64,000 bases of DNA from Lichenostomus cassidix (taxonomy: Eukaryota; Chordata; Aves; Passeriformes; Meliphagidae). Of this stretch, positions 39,201 through 54,200 are shown one piece after another (position 1 is the first letter of the stretch; every line of letters begins with the position of its first letter). The stretch spans positions 71,085,556 through 71,149,555 of the forward strand of contig CM039184.1 of the NCBI GenBank assembly GCA_008360975.2, given 5' to 3'. The notes under the pieces are model-generated. The model ran no database searches. It had not been told where the DNA came from and was given only the letters and a program-made list of their open reading frames with translations. Position numbers and translations under genes: made by a program.

Positions 39201-42200
39201 ATGACTGTTATCTCTCTCAAAAAAAAAAAGATATTTTGGGATGGGTTTACTTGAGTGTATCTTTGTCAGCTTAGAGACAACATTTTTGAAGCAAGTAATT
39301 ATGCAAGAGTCAAATTTATTAGGGTGGAGGTTGTTGTTCCCCATTCCAGGGTTCCTCCCACCTTCTCTAGTTTCAATGCATTGAATTTTTCAATGTCTAT
39401 TGAAACATAATTCACCATTTGATTAGTTTAGCCAAGGAGTATTAGACTTCTTAGAGATACAAAGGTATTATAACTGGTTGTGCTTCTGAAAAAAAAAGCT
39501 GTTTTACTTCAAACAGAAATTACTAAACTTCCTATACAGGAATTGCTAAGTGAGCTTCTGTAGCCTTTTAGGCATGCCAGGCTTGAATGGTCATAATGAT
39601 GCTTTTCAGCCTTAAAATCTATAAATATCTTATTTCCAAAGAAATCTAAATGGAATTTGGGCACCCAAATCCAATAGAATAAAATGGGAATTTGGCACCT
39701 ACCCCTCCTTTAGTCTAGGCTCTTGGGAATTTATTGCTATAATTGTTTATGAAATTATTTAAATTATAATTATTAATGAAAAAGGCTTCATCACGTGTCT
39801 GTTACTATTTTGCTAAGTTGGCAGGTTAGTGACAAATAGTATTTTATCTTTCTATAAACTTCATAGTTGCCTTTGTAGGAATTTTGGCTGCTAGTTTTTC
39901 TTGTTATACAACATAGTATTTTTAATTCAGCTCAGTCATTCAGTTGAGTTACTTCAATATGTGTACATTTGATCCCTGGTATGCATTTGAAATATGTGTC
40001 TGGATAAAATAAAATTACATGTTTGCTATATTTGTGGTAGCATTGCTCACATAACGTACAGTTCTATTGTCTTGATGTTAGATAAGCATGCACAAAAATG
40101 TATTTACTTCCATCTTATATCTCAGAGCTGATTTACATTGCAGAAAGGGGGATATTAATTTTTCTGATGGGTATAACCTGTATTAGTATGAAACTTCAGG
40201 GTAATAGAAAAAGAAGATCTTGGCTAGAAGGGAATGTCTTTCTTGTATATACAGCACTTTTAATTTTGGAAGGTTCCAGTGTTAACGGATTTCATTTTTA
40301 TTGGGCATCATTATACTTCTTGTATGTGTTGCCTAATTTATAGTTTCTAGAATAAAAGTGTCTTTCATGCTTTCTCACTCATTTGAAATCTTTCCAACTT
40401 ACTGACTAATTAAAATACTGAGCTTTATAAACTAAAAGACAAATTTCTGTGTGACTTATTATTTGGACAATTTAAGGAAAACAGTTTAATCTCCTTTTTT
40501 GCTTCTGTAAATCAATTATTTGTCTACAGTGCCTGGCCTTTTCCAAAAGAGCTGTCTTCCCTGCAATTATTTATCTATAAAAATATGCACTGATTATGTG
40601 TATGTTACATATCTCTATATGATCTAGATGTATAGCTAAACCTATAATTAACTATATTTTTACAGGTGCCATGCTCAGTAAGCATGCATGCTCTGTAAGG
40701 TGTAAAACATTATATGCATATTATTTTAATAAATACAGAAAATCTGCATTTTTCTAGATGCAAAGTAGCACAAAATCCCTGCCCAGACTACTTTGCAATC
40801 TAAATGGGCAAGACAGATAAATTTTAGAGGTTTGCCATACAAGTAAAATAAATCATGTGACAACATCAGGTAGAGTTTTTCTCCTGTTTTTCCTGATTAC
40901 ATTGTTTTGCTGAAGCAAAAAATACACAGATAACTTTGGTACGTCATTGTAATTATGTATATAAAATACTGAGGCATCTACCCTTTTAAGTTTAATTGCA
41001 TTGGGCTTTTTTAACATTTTAATAATGCCTTTTTTTTGCCTTAAAATTACTGTTGCTTATTTTTGAATGCGCAAAGATGTCATTTGCTCTGTAACAAATA
41101 TTTTTCTGCATATCAGCTTGTCTTAACTTGAAAATGTAAGAAAATAGGAGAGGTGATTTGGTGGGCTGAAAGGGGCAGAAGAGAAGAAAATCAGTATCCT
41201 GACACTTGTGCCAAAAGATGCATATTAGTATGCATCACTGTATTATTATTCAAGAGAGAACATGGCACTGCAGACATTGCTGTGGATGGGATGCACTTGA
41301 ATTTTCCCTGCTTACTCTAGTTTTATTTGTGGATGGAATTAAAAAAAAACCAAAAAGCCATGTGTGGGTTAGACGAGGGCTTAGTGACGCTGCTGCTAAT
41401 GCTGTGTGGGAGTCACTTTGGCCAGGAGTCAGAGGAGATTTGTATGTGCTGCAGCACTGGCACTGGGTGCTGCAGACAACTGCGTGTCTTCTGAGGGCCT
41501 GGCTTCAGGGAGAAAACAAGTCTGAAGCTCAGCATTGATCCCCCCAGCACCTAGTGAGAGAGCTGATCACACAGAAAAATACACTATATTTTGCAGATTT
41601 TATTTTGATGTCGGAAATCTGAATTAAAGTGTTTCCACTTGATTAGATACCCAGGTCTCTTTCAGAAAGAGTGTTTTTCTGTTTTGGCTTACTAGTAGAA
41701 AGTTGGAGGATCTAAAAACCTTTAAGCAAAAACTGTTCTCATCAATAATAATTATTTCAGATGAGAGAGGATAAATCTGAAATCAAGTTCAGTGCAAGTT
41801 GGATAGAAAGATGATGACTGTTGTGTAAAAAATAATTATTCTAATGGAGAAAAAACAAAGGTTGTTTTCAGAATTCCATAAGCCATATTCCATAATTCCA
41901 CTGAATTTCTGTTAGGAAGGAATCAAGATAACAAAGGAAATTATTATATCTACTAAAATTTTTGAAAACCCCTAATCAAATAGGAGGTACCAGGATATAA
42001 GTATTTCATAATATGAGAATGGAACAATGAGTGACATTTATGAATCAGTGATTTTATGAGTCTACATGTATTTCAGTGGCCCAGAACAACAGTTGCTTTT
42101 TAGGAGAATTGTGTGTATAGATGCCTCACAAAATCTAAACAATAATGCCAAGGCACAGCAGTCTGTTCCTAAATGTTGCTATGACATACTGGTTAATAGT

Positions 42201-45200
42201 AACATTATCTATCTGGATACTTAACTACAATGTGTAATGACTGAAGTATTTTTTCTCAGATACTGCATCTGTGAAACAGGAATAGAAAATACTTTGTGGA
42301 AATGTAACTAAGAAATTACACATAGCTTAATAGTTTCTGTATTAGTAATCTGACTATTTTTAGTTTTTTAGCCTTCAGGCAGAGAAGCAATCAGTATGGC
42401 CTTCTGAACTGTCATTACAAGCATGATCTCTTAAGAATCTTGCAAAACTTAAAAGTTAGGAAAATCTTGCATTTACTTGCAGTCTGTGTGAAATTGTTGC
42501 TTTGCCTTTGTGCAGTGTTTTTGATACAATGCTATTTCTTGTGACTTGTGCCCTGATTTTGTTTGCTACTACAAGGCATCTTTTGTTTCAAACAAAACCT
42601 TGCGGTTAATTTTCTGCTAGGTCTTTGCATGAAAAAGGAAGGTCACGGCTTACAGCATTTGCATTGTCACTGCAAAGGACTGTACAAACTGTTCCATGGA
42701 CCAGGATGTTTCTGTGATTAATTAAACACTTGCTACATGCTTTTTACAGTAATACTTTCATTTTTGCAGTTTGTGTACCCTATGTGTGTTATTTAGCACT
42801 TGTGTAAGATACAGATCACGTTTTGAGGATGAATTGAAAAGTTCCCATAGTTAATTCGTTCATAATTAACATGAAGATCAACTTTAAAGACATTGAAATA
42901 TTTGAAAGAATGTTCTTTACAGCTGGTGCTAATGTAAATTTAATAAAAAAATAGTATGGTATTTATATGAGACGTTAGTTCAATGCATTCTCATCTACAG
43001 TTATCAGTACCAAGTACAGATGCAGATTTTTACTTACTGCTTACCCACATGGTTCTTTGTATCTTAAATATTTTAGTATGTGGGCATGATACAGTTATTT
43101 GACATTTTACAATTTGTCCTTTGTTTGCATGCAGCGAGGAGTTATGGGCGAAGACGAGGTAATTCACTTCTGTTTGTTACAGTTCAATTAATTCTGATCT
43201 GTTACTGATCATTATGATTAATTAATCCAGATTGTTGATTATAATTGCTTCTCTGCATGTTGTCTTAGTTTGGGGAAGATGGAGGGTGTGAGGGAAGAAA
43301 GAGTACAGTCTGGATTGTTACAATCATTGATCTCTTAGAGTTTGAATTGCAAATCCTTTAATCAGTTAAAAACTGCAGTTCTAATCATAATCTAGTTCAT
43401 GCTAATGACTACTGCTTGCAGTCATTGCCCCCTTTAAAAGTATACAGTTTGCTAGTTGTCCTTCTAACTCCTCTCCTTTTGCTTCTGTAGAAGTGGTAGT
43501 GTACATAGTAAAAACTAAAAGCCGTTTATAAACTTAGCAAGAAATCTTGAAGTTCTTAGAAATAATAAACAGATCTTAGAAATAGTAAACAGATCTTCAT
43601 AGTATAAGCCAATACGTGCTCACTAACCTTGAAAAAGCTATACTGTTTTAACTATACTAGGATGTGACCTGAAGTTGTTTAAAAATCCACATAAAACATG
43701 CAGAAGAAAAACTATCAAGACCTTTGGTAGCTTCTGGTATTGACCACATACACATCAGTTCATGTGTCTGTCTTGATCTCTGCATTGGTTCATAACTGAT
43801 TGCTGGGGAGCCATAATCTAGAGAGGGATGATGTTGTAAATCATGGCCAATGGATGTAACAGTACAACTGTTTTGACAATTCTTGTCAGATTCTGCTTAT
43901 TTTTTTACTGTCATAAAACAAAAAGAAACAAGTGTTTTGAAGGGCTCATCCTTTTTATTCACAGTCATCAGGAGAAATGTGAAAGCCTATTGAAATGTAA
44001 AAGCAAATTACCTTTTTGCTTTTTTTATCTGAGAGACATTTAAAAGTGAAGAGGATGGAGAAGAAACTATTAGGAGTCATGTAGACCATGTTAGTCTGAA
44101 AGTGTTGGTCCATGGTCCTCCATGTCATCTTAGCTCTCAGAGGAGCTACACTGCTTTTGGCAAAATTTTACCCACATTAAAGTAAAACCAAGCTCTCCGG
44201 TATCATTTCAGAATGTGTTCTGCTGGTTTTATTTGTAAAGAACAATTCTCATCGTTCTTAGATTTTCACATGGGTCTGTGGCTAAAAATAAATTATTCTG
44301 AGGATTATTCTATGACTATTTTCCGTGTTATATGCTTGTCTATATTGTAAGGTTGGAATTATCTAAGAAGCACTTCTTATAAACCAAGCTGAATTACAGT
44401 AATTTTAGGTTTAAGATATTGAGAATAAGTCTCCTATATTAGTGAAAAGTCTTAAAATTACCACTTTGCAGTTACCTGCAGGTTCCTGCATTATGAATCT
44501 TATTTATTCCATTATGCATTTCTTCCTGTCGTTGTCATTATGGTAACAGCTCCATCTTTTCCATCATTCACTTTAATAATTCAGAAATTCATCGCATCCC
44601 CCTTTTTTGGTTGTGCAACCAAATCTTTCCACTTGTTCATATCTTTAAGATTTGATCACTTTACATGTCTTCATAACTAAAATTCATACCCACATTATGC
44701 AGCTGCTACAATCTGCATAGATTCAATCTTGCTTCTCTTATGCCTAAATTGTTGATGTACAAGAAGAATTTGCTTGCCAGCTTCGTCCAGCTTTGTGTCT
44801 CCCTTGCTTGCTCACCTTTCTGCCTCATTGAGCAGCAGCTCCACACTTGCACTGTCTAAGGCATTCTGCTGATGTGTTACAGACCTGTTGAATGTGTCCT
44901 TATGATAGCAAGCATCTCTTGCTCCCCACTAGTCATTCTCAAACGTGCCTATCACCAATCCTAATGGAAAGGAGGAGCCTACTACTGCTATCTGCATTTG
45001 CTGTATCAGATGCCTGCTGAAGACACAGATACACCACCATAAAAGTGCTGCAGTTAATAATCTTTGTTACTTTGTACAGTCCTGTGGTCCTGCTTCTAAT
45101 TTTGCGCTCCTGATGATATTTTATGATAGTTGGTTGTTTTGTAGTGTCCTGTGCTTTCATTCAGTGTTTTTGCTGAGATACCGCAGCAGGGTCAATAGGC

Positions 45201-48200
45201 ATTACCATAGCACAGGTTACAATGCTTGCTCTGTTTTCCAGCCTTGTCTTTTAAGCACCTGGTTCTCAGGTGGTCTTCTGGAAGTGAAAGGCTTTCCTAT
45301 TGCTCTCACCCCGAGCTGGTCAGCACTGGGTCTGCTGCTGGCTTTTCTGGCAATGTTCCCCTGTGTGAGGAGAATTAAAGACTGCAGTATTGCTCACTGC
45401 CAAGCTGTACTGCAGACTCAGCTGTCAGGGACCTACTGGTCCTGCCTATGGGTTTTCAGTGGGTGAGTCTGGCAGAAGTTGGCTATTTAAGAGGAAAAAC
45501 TAGCTTGCCTACCAAAAGTGGATTAAGTTTTGGCTTGGTTTTCTTGCTCCTTTTGGGAAAGCAGTTGAATTAATTAATAATTATTTTTAAATGAGTGGCA
45601 AACAGGAAAAAAGGCATTTCAGAAGAAATGGTGATGTGGACTATCTGTTTTGCTTCACAAACTCTTTCTTTTGGGCTTTTTGCAGTTAAAAGACTGACTT
45701 CTGAATTTGACACTGTCATTAATCTTAATGCTGCTGACCTAAAGCAATGAAAGATTGAGTATGCCAAGATGAATATCCTGGCCTTCTGAATTTTCTTTTG
45801 TTTGGAGTTCTCTAAAATTTGTAAATATGAAATAGGGAAGAAATACGTGGGACATAATTACCATATTTTCACTTTCCTCTGCCCTCTAAATGTCCGTCTG
45901 GGTCAGATTGATTTGCAAAGCCATCCTGTGAACTTCTCAGATTTTACACTGCCTTCTCAGGGTAACAGTAAATTTACTGCAGATTACTACATGTTAGAAA
46001 CCACCACAAGACTTCCCTCCAGAACTGTGGTACACTGAGAGTGAGAAGGATAAATCAGCACTGTGACTCATTTTTCAAGTGTTGCATTTTGCACATTTAC
46101 TAAAATTCTCTTTTACTTTCTTAGAAATTGGATCTGTTCTTATGTTATCAGCATCAGATACCTTTAGAAGACATACCTGTTTGAAACTTGTTATTGTGAC
46201 CATGATGTTTCTGTTTCCCGGTTCAATTAAAATATGAGGGTTTTAGACATGCAGTAGTCATTCAGATGGAGGAAGTTATCAGTTCAACTTGAAGCTAAAC
46301 CAAAGGCAGATTAACAAAACTCACTTAAGCCAACATATAATATTTTCTCTTCATAAATTAGACCCTTTATTTAACACAAAATCACCATTTTCCTACTGGA
46401 TGCAGCAGAACTACCATATAATGTAGTATGAAGTATTACACTTAGAGTGATGTCAGCTTGCAATCTTGAAATCCCATTTTGAAGTTTAATACATTTTTTC
46501 ATTCTCCTAATGTTTCTTTAAACTAATGCCAACTTTTCTAATACCTTTGTGTTTTCATTTTGATTCTCCAGACTGCTATTCCCCCATTCCCTAAAATTAC
46601 ATAAACTTGTACTGCCACAAAATTATTTTAATGTACATTATTATCTTTTCTTTTTAAGGCCGTTCTTCCCTCTTCCCAATAGATGATGGTTTGCTGGACG
46701 ATGGTCATAGTGATCAAGTTGGAGTCTTGAATTCCCCTACTTGCTATTCAGCTCATCAGAACGGAGAGCGAATTGAGCGTTTTTCTCGGAAAGTGTTTGT
46801 TGGAGGTCTTCCACCAGATATTGATGAAGGTGAGTTGCCTGAAAACTAAGCAGACTAAATTTGGTGGGAGAGACAAGAGGCCATGAAAAACCTGACTGAA
46901 GTAGTAAAAATAATACCCACTCAGCAAAATAATGTTGTGGTGCAAAAGGCTATAACTGTATGTTCTTTATATAAGTTGATGGGTGTGTTAAGCTTAATGT
47001 CATCTCTTTTGGTTTTGGGATGGTGCAGTTGTTTCTGATTTTGCCCTTGCAGATTGCAGAGCTGCATGTCATGCCTGAAGTGTGTGCTCCTGATTATCTT
47101 GCATATTCTTTTCAAATACATCTTAGCCCTCCTCTATCTGTGCCTGCTTTATTCTGTATTCATAGAAAACCTCCATTTGTATATGAATTTCATATTCTAT
47201 TTTACTATTACCTGAAGATCTCAGCAATGGTGTAGAAAGGTTAATGTTATTCCTGTAGAGAAATAGAGAAACTTAGGCAGAGCAAGGTCAAGTGGCAGAG
47301 CACTCTAGATGCATTGAACAGAGACTGTACCACAGAAACTCTGATGGTTAACCAATGCAATTGAAATTGCTTTGTACAACACTGCTGATTTGAAGTAATT
47401 GTGCTGTTTAATATTAGGTTTCTCCTGTGCAGATAAATGTAAATTGCATGTTAATTTCTAATGTAAACAGAAGTCCCTTTAGGAGGTTCATTGTAATCCT
47501 AGAGTAGCGTGCAAACCAAATAAGCTGACTGTGTTTAATTAACTTTCAAACATGGAAAGACCAGGTTTTGGTTTCATTTTCATTGAGGTGCTCTCCTACA
47601 ATGTACTAAGGGATTTATTTTAATACACTTCAGCACAGTTGCCTGTAATACGAATGCTAAACATAAACACATGGAAATACATTTTATTTCTTTCCTACCT
47701 GTTAACAGTCTGATGGCAGGATATGACAGAAAGAAATTGAGCATATGTGTGTTTAAGTTGCTGCTTTTGTATAGTTTAGAGTATTTTTTTCCTGATGGCC
47801 AAGGCTTTTCCAGTCAATGACATGTAGGTGTGTCTGGGATAGAAAGACATCACAGACTTCTGCAAGGGGCATAGTAGATGTTGGAAGAGGACTATTCAGG
47901 CTTATTAGAAGCACCTCTAAATAGACAATTTTAAATTTCTGTCTCTGCTACATGCATAGTGTCTGCTGGAAACCGCTAGCATGTTAATTGTGGTATCACT
48001 TGGTGTATAAATACCTAGCTACAAAGCTCTGAACTGTACATCACTAAACAGTAAATTGATTTGATTGCATTCAAACCAGATTCTGATTTGAATTTAGGGA
48101 AGTGCCACACAAAATTTCACTAATGGCTTTAGTTGCTCATATGCTTCTTAAATGCTGCTGGTTTTTGTAGCAGTAAAAATCAGATGTAGGATTAAAATGA

Positions 48201-51200
48201 CCAGAAGTACATTGTATAAATATTAACACTTCGGCAGATGTGCCTATTGAAGTTTTTTGTTTATGAAACTTGTAAATTTTATTCTGGCTTTTTCCCCTGA
48301 AATGTCAACCTCTGCTAGAAATAGAGGTCTTTGCTTGATAGGACTTTTTCATAGAGTTATGTAATTTATTTTAATTGCAACTATTGTACCTGGTTTTAGA
48401 TGAAATTACCGCCAGCTTCAGACGATTTGGGCCCTTGGTAGTAGACTGGCCTCACAAAGCAGAGAGCAAGTCCTATTTTCCACCAAAAGGTAAGAGAATT
48501 GGAAGGTTTTGTCCTGTCACTGAGTGCAAATCTTGCTCTGGGAAACTGTCTCATCATTTTCCAAAGGGTGTAATTTACAGTCCCTGTGAACAGTTAAATT
48601 TGGTGTTTTCAGTGGAGGCTCAGATATGATTCCTTTACTGAGTCTAAAACCTGTTGTTTTCTTACTGTGCCTGATCAGGTCAACACTGTGTAGTTGTATG
48701 TGTCATCGATCCTCAGTTCTGCATTTGCATTTCTGTCTAGTTTCTAAAACTGAAATATGGTCAAATATGTTGACGAACTCTTAGATAACTATTTTCCTAA
48801 GAAGTTAAAGGCAGGATGCAGTAAAATGTATTTGGTTATCCAGTCAAGATAATCAATTACTATGCATCTTTCACTTTTAGGATGTGAACTTCCTATTGAA
48901 GCACTAAACTTTTTTGATAAAAAATGAAGTATTGATTTTTTATTTTTTTTTTACTATTTCTAGTGTTGCTGTTAAACTAGATTTTTTAATACTACTCACA
49001 AAGTGTTGGAAAAACCATTCTGTAGATTAAGTAGTTAAATTATGTTGGATATCTCAGTCCATGTACAAGCATGTATTGTTACATATAAGATAAATGCAGA
49101 TGTCTGATCAAGATATAAAAGCAATGCAGATGTTACTGATTTTGTAGAGAATGCAGCAATTCATTCCTTCCATGGAAGTGACAAATTTAGGTATAGCTCT
49201 TTTGTAAACAGATTCTTTATTTATATGTACATCTATGCTGGGGAAAAGACAGGATTATTATCCCCAATGGGCCCTCTAAAGAGTGGGAAATGGAATTGAA
49301 AGCATTTGAATAGCATTTATGAATGCTACATAGAAATTCTAAGACAAACAAAGAGACCTTGGCTTTTTTGATTGTCAGCCCAACACGCAAAGCTACTGTC
49401 AAGTTAAATTTGATTATCTTAGAGTGCATCTCTCTTCATAAATTACCAAGAGAAATTCCCAAGGAACTCTTTGAAGAAGATGCATCTCAGAGAGTCTGTG
49501 ATGAATATATAGAAGACAGAAGATGTAATATATTCTCACCTGAAAGGAATGGATTCTGGCATTTGTTTCCAAGGAGATAGTCCTGTCTCAGCATCTGAAC
49601 ATCTTAAGGATGTATTTCCAGACTTTCTTATTTGATAAAGCTTTTTGATATAGTTGGGTTATTTATAATTACCACAGTTGCAAACAGAGCCTCTTTAAGG
49701 CAGAGAATGGAAATAGGAGAACTTCATTGTGTTGATCTAATTAATTCAGGAAACATTTGCGACCTAAGTGCTAAGTTGACTTCTCATGATTAACTAATCC
49801 TTATTTGAAATTTAATAGCATTTACTGTTCTTCGATCTTAACACTTTATCCTGATTTTCAGTTTGCGGCATTATTCAGTATTTTTTGTATGCAGCCTAAC
49901 ACATTTAAAATACAGTGTAGATTTCTCTTTGTAAGTACTCTGGTAACATACATCTGCTGACTGTTGCTATATATATCTGTTGTATATGTTGTATATGTTG
50001 TATATATCTGTTTTTTTCGATACAATGCATATGACCCATGATTAGTTTGTAGAAGAATTTCTTAAAAAATTGTCACTCATTAGACAAGATGTATACAAAT
50101 ATTAAGATGTCTGAAATGACTAAGGATAGGCAAAAAAAAGCTTTGAGATTAATCAGTAATTACCAGTTGAGAAATGTATACTATATTAGCTCAGGGAATT
50201 AATGTTTTTCATTATTTTCAATCTCCTTTTTCTAAATTGTCAGTCTGCATGAAATCAATTCAGTGTCTATATTTTTCTTTGTTCAGTCTCATTAGAGATT
50301 TGCCATAGTATTGCTTTCCAAAGACATCACAGAATTGTGCCATTCTGGACTGATTCATGTGAGACTTCTCTGTGGTGAGGAGATGGCAGCCTGTTCTTGG
50401 TTGGGTTTTTTTTTTGTGTTGTTCACTTTTCCAGGCTGTGCTTCCTTCCAGGCTCTCTGCTTACAGAAGGTCCTGAGGGAAGGCCAAGTTCATAATAAGT
50501 GTTTCTTTGCTGAAAGAAATTCAAAAAGTGTCTTGATCCATGAAGGCTGGCTGCCTCTTGAGAAACACCAACTGCTTTTCTTAACTAATTACATTTTGTG
50601 TTGGTTCACCACAAAATTAGACCCGAACATAACAGGAATTTTTACAACTTCATACTGATCTTACAAGGAAGCTCTGTTCCGGAAAAAACCTCTCTTGAGC
50701 TCAAAGTACAAAGTCTATAACAGTGATCTGCCAACTGTAATGTAGAATTCCTTCCTTTCTGACTTGCCACTGTTTATCATAACTCTTGTTATTACGTAGT
50801 TGGCAAATACACTTATTTATGAAACAATACACATGTCTAAAGTAACTTGCTGGGTTGAGGACTCCTCCTTGTGATAATGAAGCTCTCAAATAAATGGTGT
50901 TATGAGGATATGGAAATACAAAAAATGCCTTTCAAAATGTGTTCGAGTGTTTGTGTCCTCTGTACTATTTATAATGTCTCAGAGGATAATCTGATTTAAA
51001 CAGAATAGTGTCCCCAGGCTTTTCTAATTGGTTGTTTCTGCTGCCTTGTATCACAACAGTTGGGCAGTAGCTTCTTTTTTCAGGATTCCCAATTGCTAAC
51101 TCAGAGCTGACTGAAAAACCTGGGTTGGAGATGTTCTGCTTCTAGTTTAAGAAGCAAAACCCCAGGTCCATACAAGTTCTGTTGAACTTGTTACCAGCTA

Positions 51201-54200
51201 ATTTGATCACTCTGGGTAGGATCAAATTCTGGATTCAGGCAAGTAACTGTAGGTGTCTTCATGGGTGATTAGTGTCTAAGCTTCCTTTAATCAAGGTGAT
51301 TCTGGCCAGTGCAAGCAGTGACGTATAGAGGGCAGTTCAGGTCACTGTGACACAAGCACATTGAGCTTGATTCATTTACCCAGACTAAAGATATCTAAAA
51401 GATTACCTGGGTGGGTCTCACCAATGTAGTGCAGCACCATGTTTTTTCAGTTTTGTGTGTTTTGGAGTTAATTCTCCATCAAAGACAACTGAATGAAAAA
51501 CTGAAAGATGTGTTATAAGGATTTCATTAATGTGGTGATGAGATCTCTTTTTAAGGGGGAATGGAAACGTGTCCTTCACAAATTTGAACTTTATCATCAT
51601 ATGTAGACCTGTTGTCTGTATTAACCTGCAGTTTGGATTGATTATTTCTGATTCAGGTTAAAGTGCAGCATTCTCTGGGTGAGAAATGCACTGAGGCCAT
51701 TTAGTGTCCTCTGTGGAGAGTCTGTCAGGACAGTAGAGGAGCCAGCCCCGACACAAAAGATCATTGCAGTGACTGGCGTGTCACTGCATGGGCAGTGCCA
51801 TGCTGGCTTGCACTGATATTCTTGACTCCTCCTCTAAGCCTCTAGTGACAGGAATTAGCTGGAGGTTGATAGAACTTAAAGCTGCTGTCTGATTTCTACA
51901 CAGAATATGCATAATGAGAAGCATCCTTTCTCCTTCTAGTAAACTTCCATATTACTGTGAAATAAAGTTTTATTTTTTTTCCTTGCTCAGAAAATAATGT
52001 TTGCATGAATCTAGTGTAGAATGCTTTGCTTTGGATTTGTTCTTTATATAATGAATACCAAAAAATGAAAGTGTTTAATTTGGTAGGACTCCTTAAACAG
52101 CTAGGCCTTTCAAACTTAACTGATGGGCTTTCTGTTTCCAGTGCTTATGACTATATTAAAAAAAAAATATAATTTCTTGGTCTTGTTTTATTAAGAGAGG
52201 TATCAGCTCATAACTCTAACCAGTGCAATGTCTTTAGAAAACAGGAACTGTAGCTCTAAAGCAAGTTACCTTGAACTCTGAATATGAGTATTATCACAGT
52301 CACCTACACTGATTGCCTTTGAAAATAGGAGTATTTGTAATAGTTTCAGTGTTATACAGAGGAATTCATTCAAATGATAAACACTAACAGGGGTTACCTG
52401 AACCTTGACTCCCAAAGAAAGTATAAATTGTGGTAGAGGTGCGCATGAACAACAGATTTTTATAAAACTCTTTCATCTAATACTTCACACCTAGTGAAAT
52501 AGGTATAAAACATACAGCTTTTGTTTCTTGGTGTGTAATACCCGAACATGTCCTGTTACTGTTGGTGTTCATGATCCAAAGCCATGCAGCAGCCTCTCTC
52601 AAAGGAACTATTAGAGTAGCTTTGCTTTTTCATTGTAAACAGGCTTGTATTGCTATTGGGTGTGAAGCTGTTCAAGTTAAATGGCTAATGTGTTACCCAA
52701 AAAAAAAGCCAAACTAGGGAGTTAAGCTGTCTTGCAGTACAGTAGAACACATCATACTCTTCACCCTAACTCCCCCACGTTTCACTGTGACATGTACTTT
52801 CTATCATGTGTGCTAATTGTAGTTCACAAAAAGAGTAGTTAAGCACTTCTTAATCATATTTATGCATGTGGCTTCCACCACTGCACGGGCTTTGCAGACA
52901 TGAAACATCTACAACAGTTCATGAGTTATGGATGTTGCGGTGAAAAAAACCCAATAAAAGCATGTATTGAGAAAGCAGAAACGGGTAAAAGTAACATTTG
53001 TACCATGCAGTTGTTGGCATGGGGTAGCTGTAGTAACAAGAACAGCCCTAATCTGTGATGTCTAAATGAAATACTGAAGAGTGTAATTTTTCTTTGAAAG
53101 CACTTTCTAGCTAATGTATGTAGGCTGGTTGCCTGCATAACTGATATTCTTTGGAGAAGTCTGTGGCTAATGTCTAATTGATCTGTGCCAGGAAATGTGC
53201 CCTGGTCCAGAGCAAGTGATGGAAAGTAGTTTGTATGCTGATTGTGCAAGTCTAGGTTCTCTGGAAGGGATTGTCTGTTTCTGTATATGGCTATGAAATC
53301 ACTAAGGTTGAAAAAGACCTCTAAGATCCTCAAGTCCAACAATTAATGTAACCCTGCCAGGTCTACCACTAAACCATGTGCTTAAACACCACATCCACAT
53401 GTATTTCGAACACTCCCAGCAACAGTAATTCCATCGCTTCCCTGGGCAGCCTGTTCCAGTGTTTGTCTACTCTTTTCAGTGAAGAAATTTTTCACAATGC
53501 CCAGTCTAAACTTCCCCTGGCACAACTTCAAGGTGTTTCCTCTTGTCCTGTTCCTTACCTGGAAGAAAATTTCCCCTGCCTCGCTACAGTCTCCTTTCAG
53601 GCAGTTGTAGAGAGCTTTAAGGTCTCCCCTGAGCTTCCTTTTCTCCAGGTTAAATACCTCTAGCTGTTCCTTAATAGAACTTGTTCTCCAGACCCTTCCC
53701 CAGCTCCATTGCCCTTCTCTGGACATGCTCCAGCACATCAGTGTCTTTCTTGCAGTGGGGCCAAAACCTAAACACAGATTTGAGGTGTGGCCTCAACCGT
53801 GTCCAGTACAGAAGGACAGTCACTGCCTTGGGCAGTGACCTATTACTAGGGCAGTAACCTATTACTGACACAGGCCAGGTGCCATTGGCCTTCTCAGCCA
53901 TCTGGGCACAGCTGGCTCATGTTCAGTCACTGGCAAACAGCACTCCCAGTTCCTTTTCTGATGGCAGCTTTCCAGCCGCTCTGCCCCTACCCTGTAGTAC
54001 TGCCTGGGGTTGTTGTGTCCCAAGTGCAGGACCCAGCACCTGGCCTTGTGAACCTCATATTGTTGACTTTGGCCCATAGGTCCAGCCTGTATGTGGGGAC
54101 CTGAGAAAATAATATTCTCAGGCCAGTTTTCTTAAACAAAATAACTGCTTATTTTCTTCCAGGCTAGACTTAGGGAGCAAGATAAATTGCACTGTAAATC

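Noticed and set aside
44945..45466. A 173-residue forward frame as a coding exon or gene
   Set aside because: It starts with GTG, shows no known domain, lies within an intron and has no support from splice borders joining CPEB2.
53382..54077. Reverse-strand frames of 71-118 residues with reverse-transcriptase-like motifs as a possible gene
   Set aside because: They are frameshifted remains of CR1 ORF2 inside an intron and are annotated as a mobile element.
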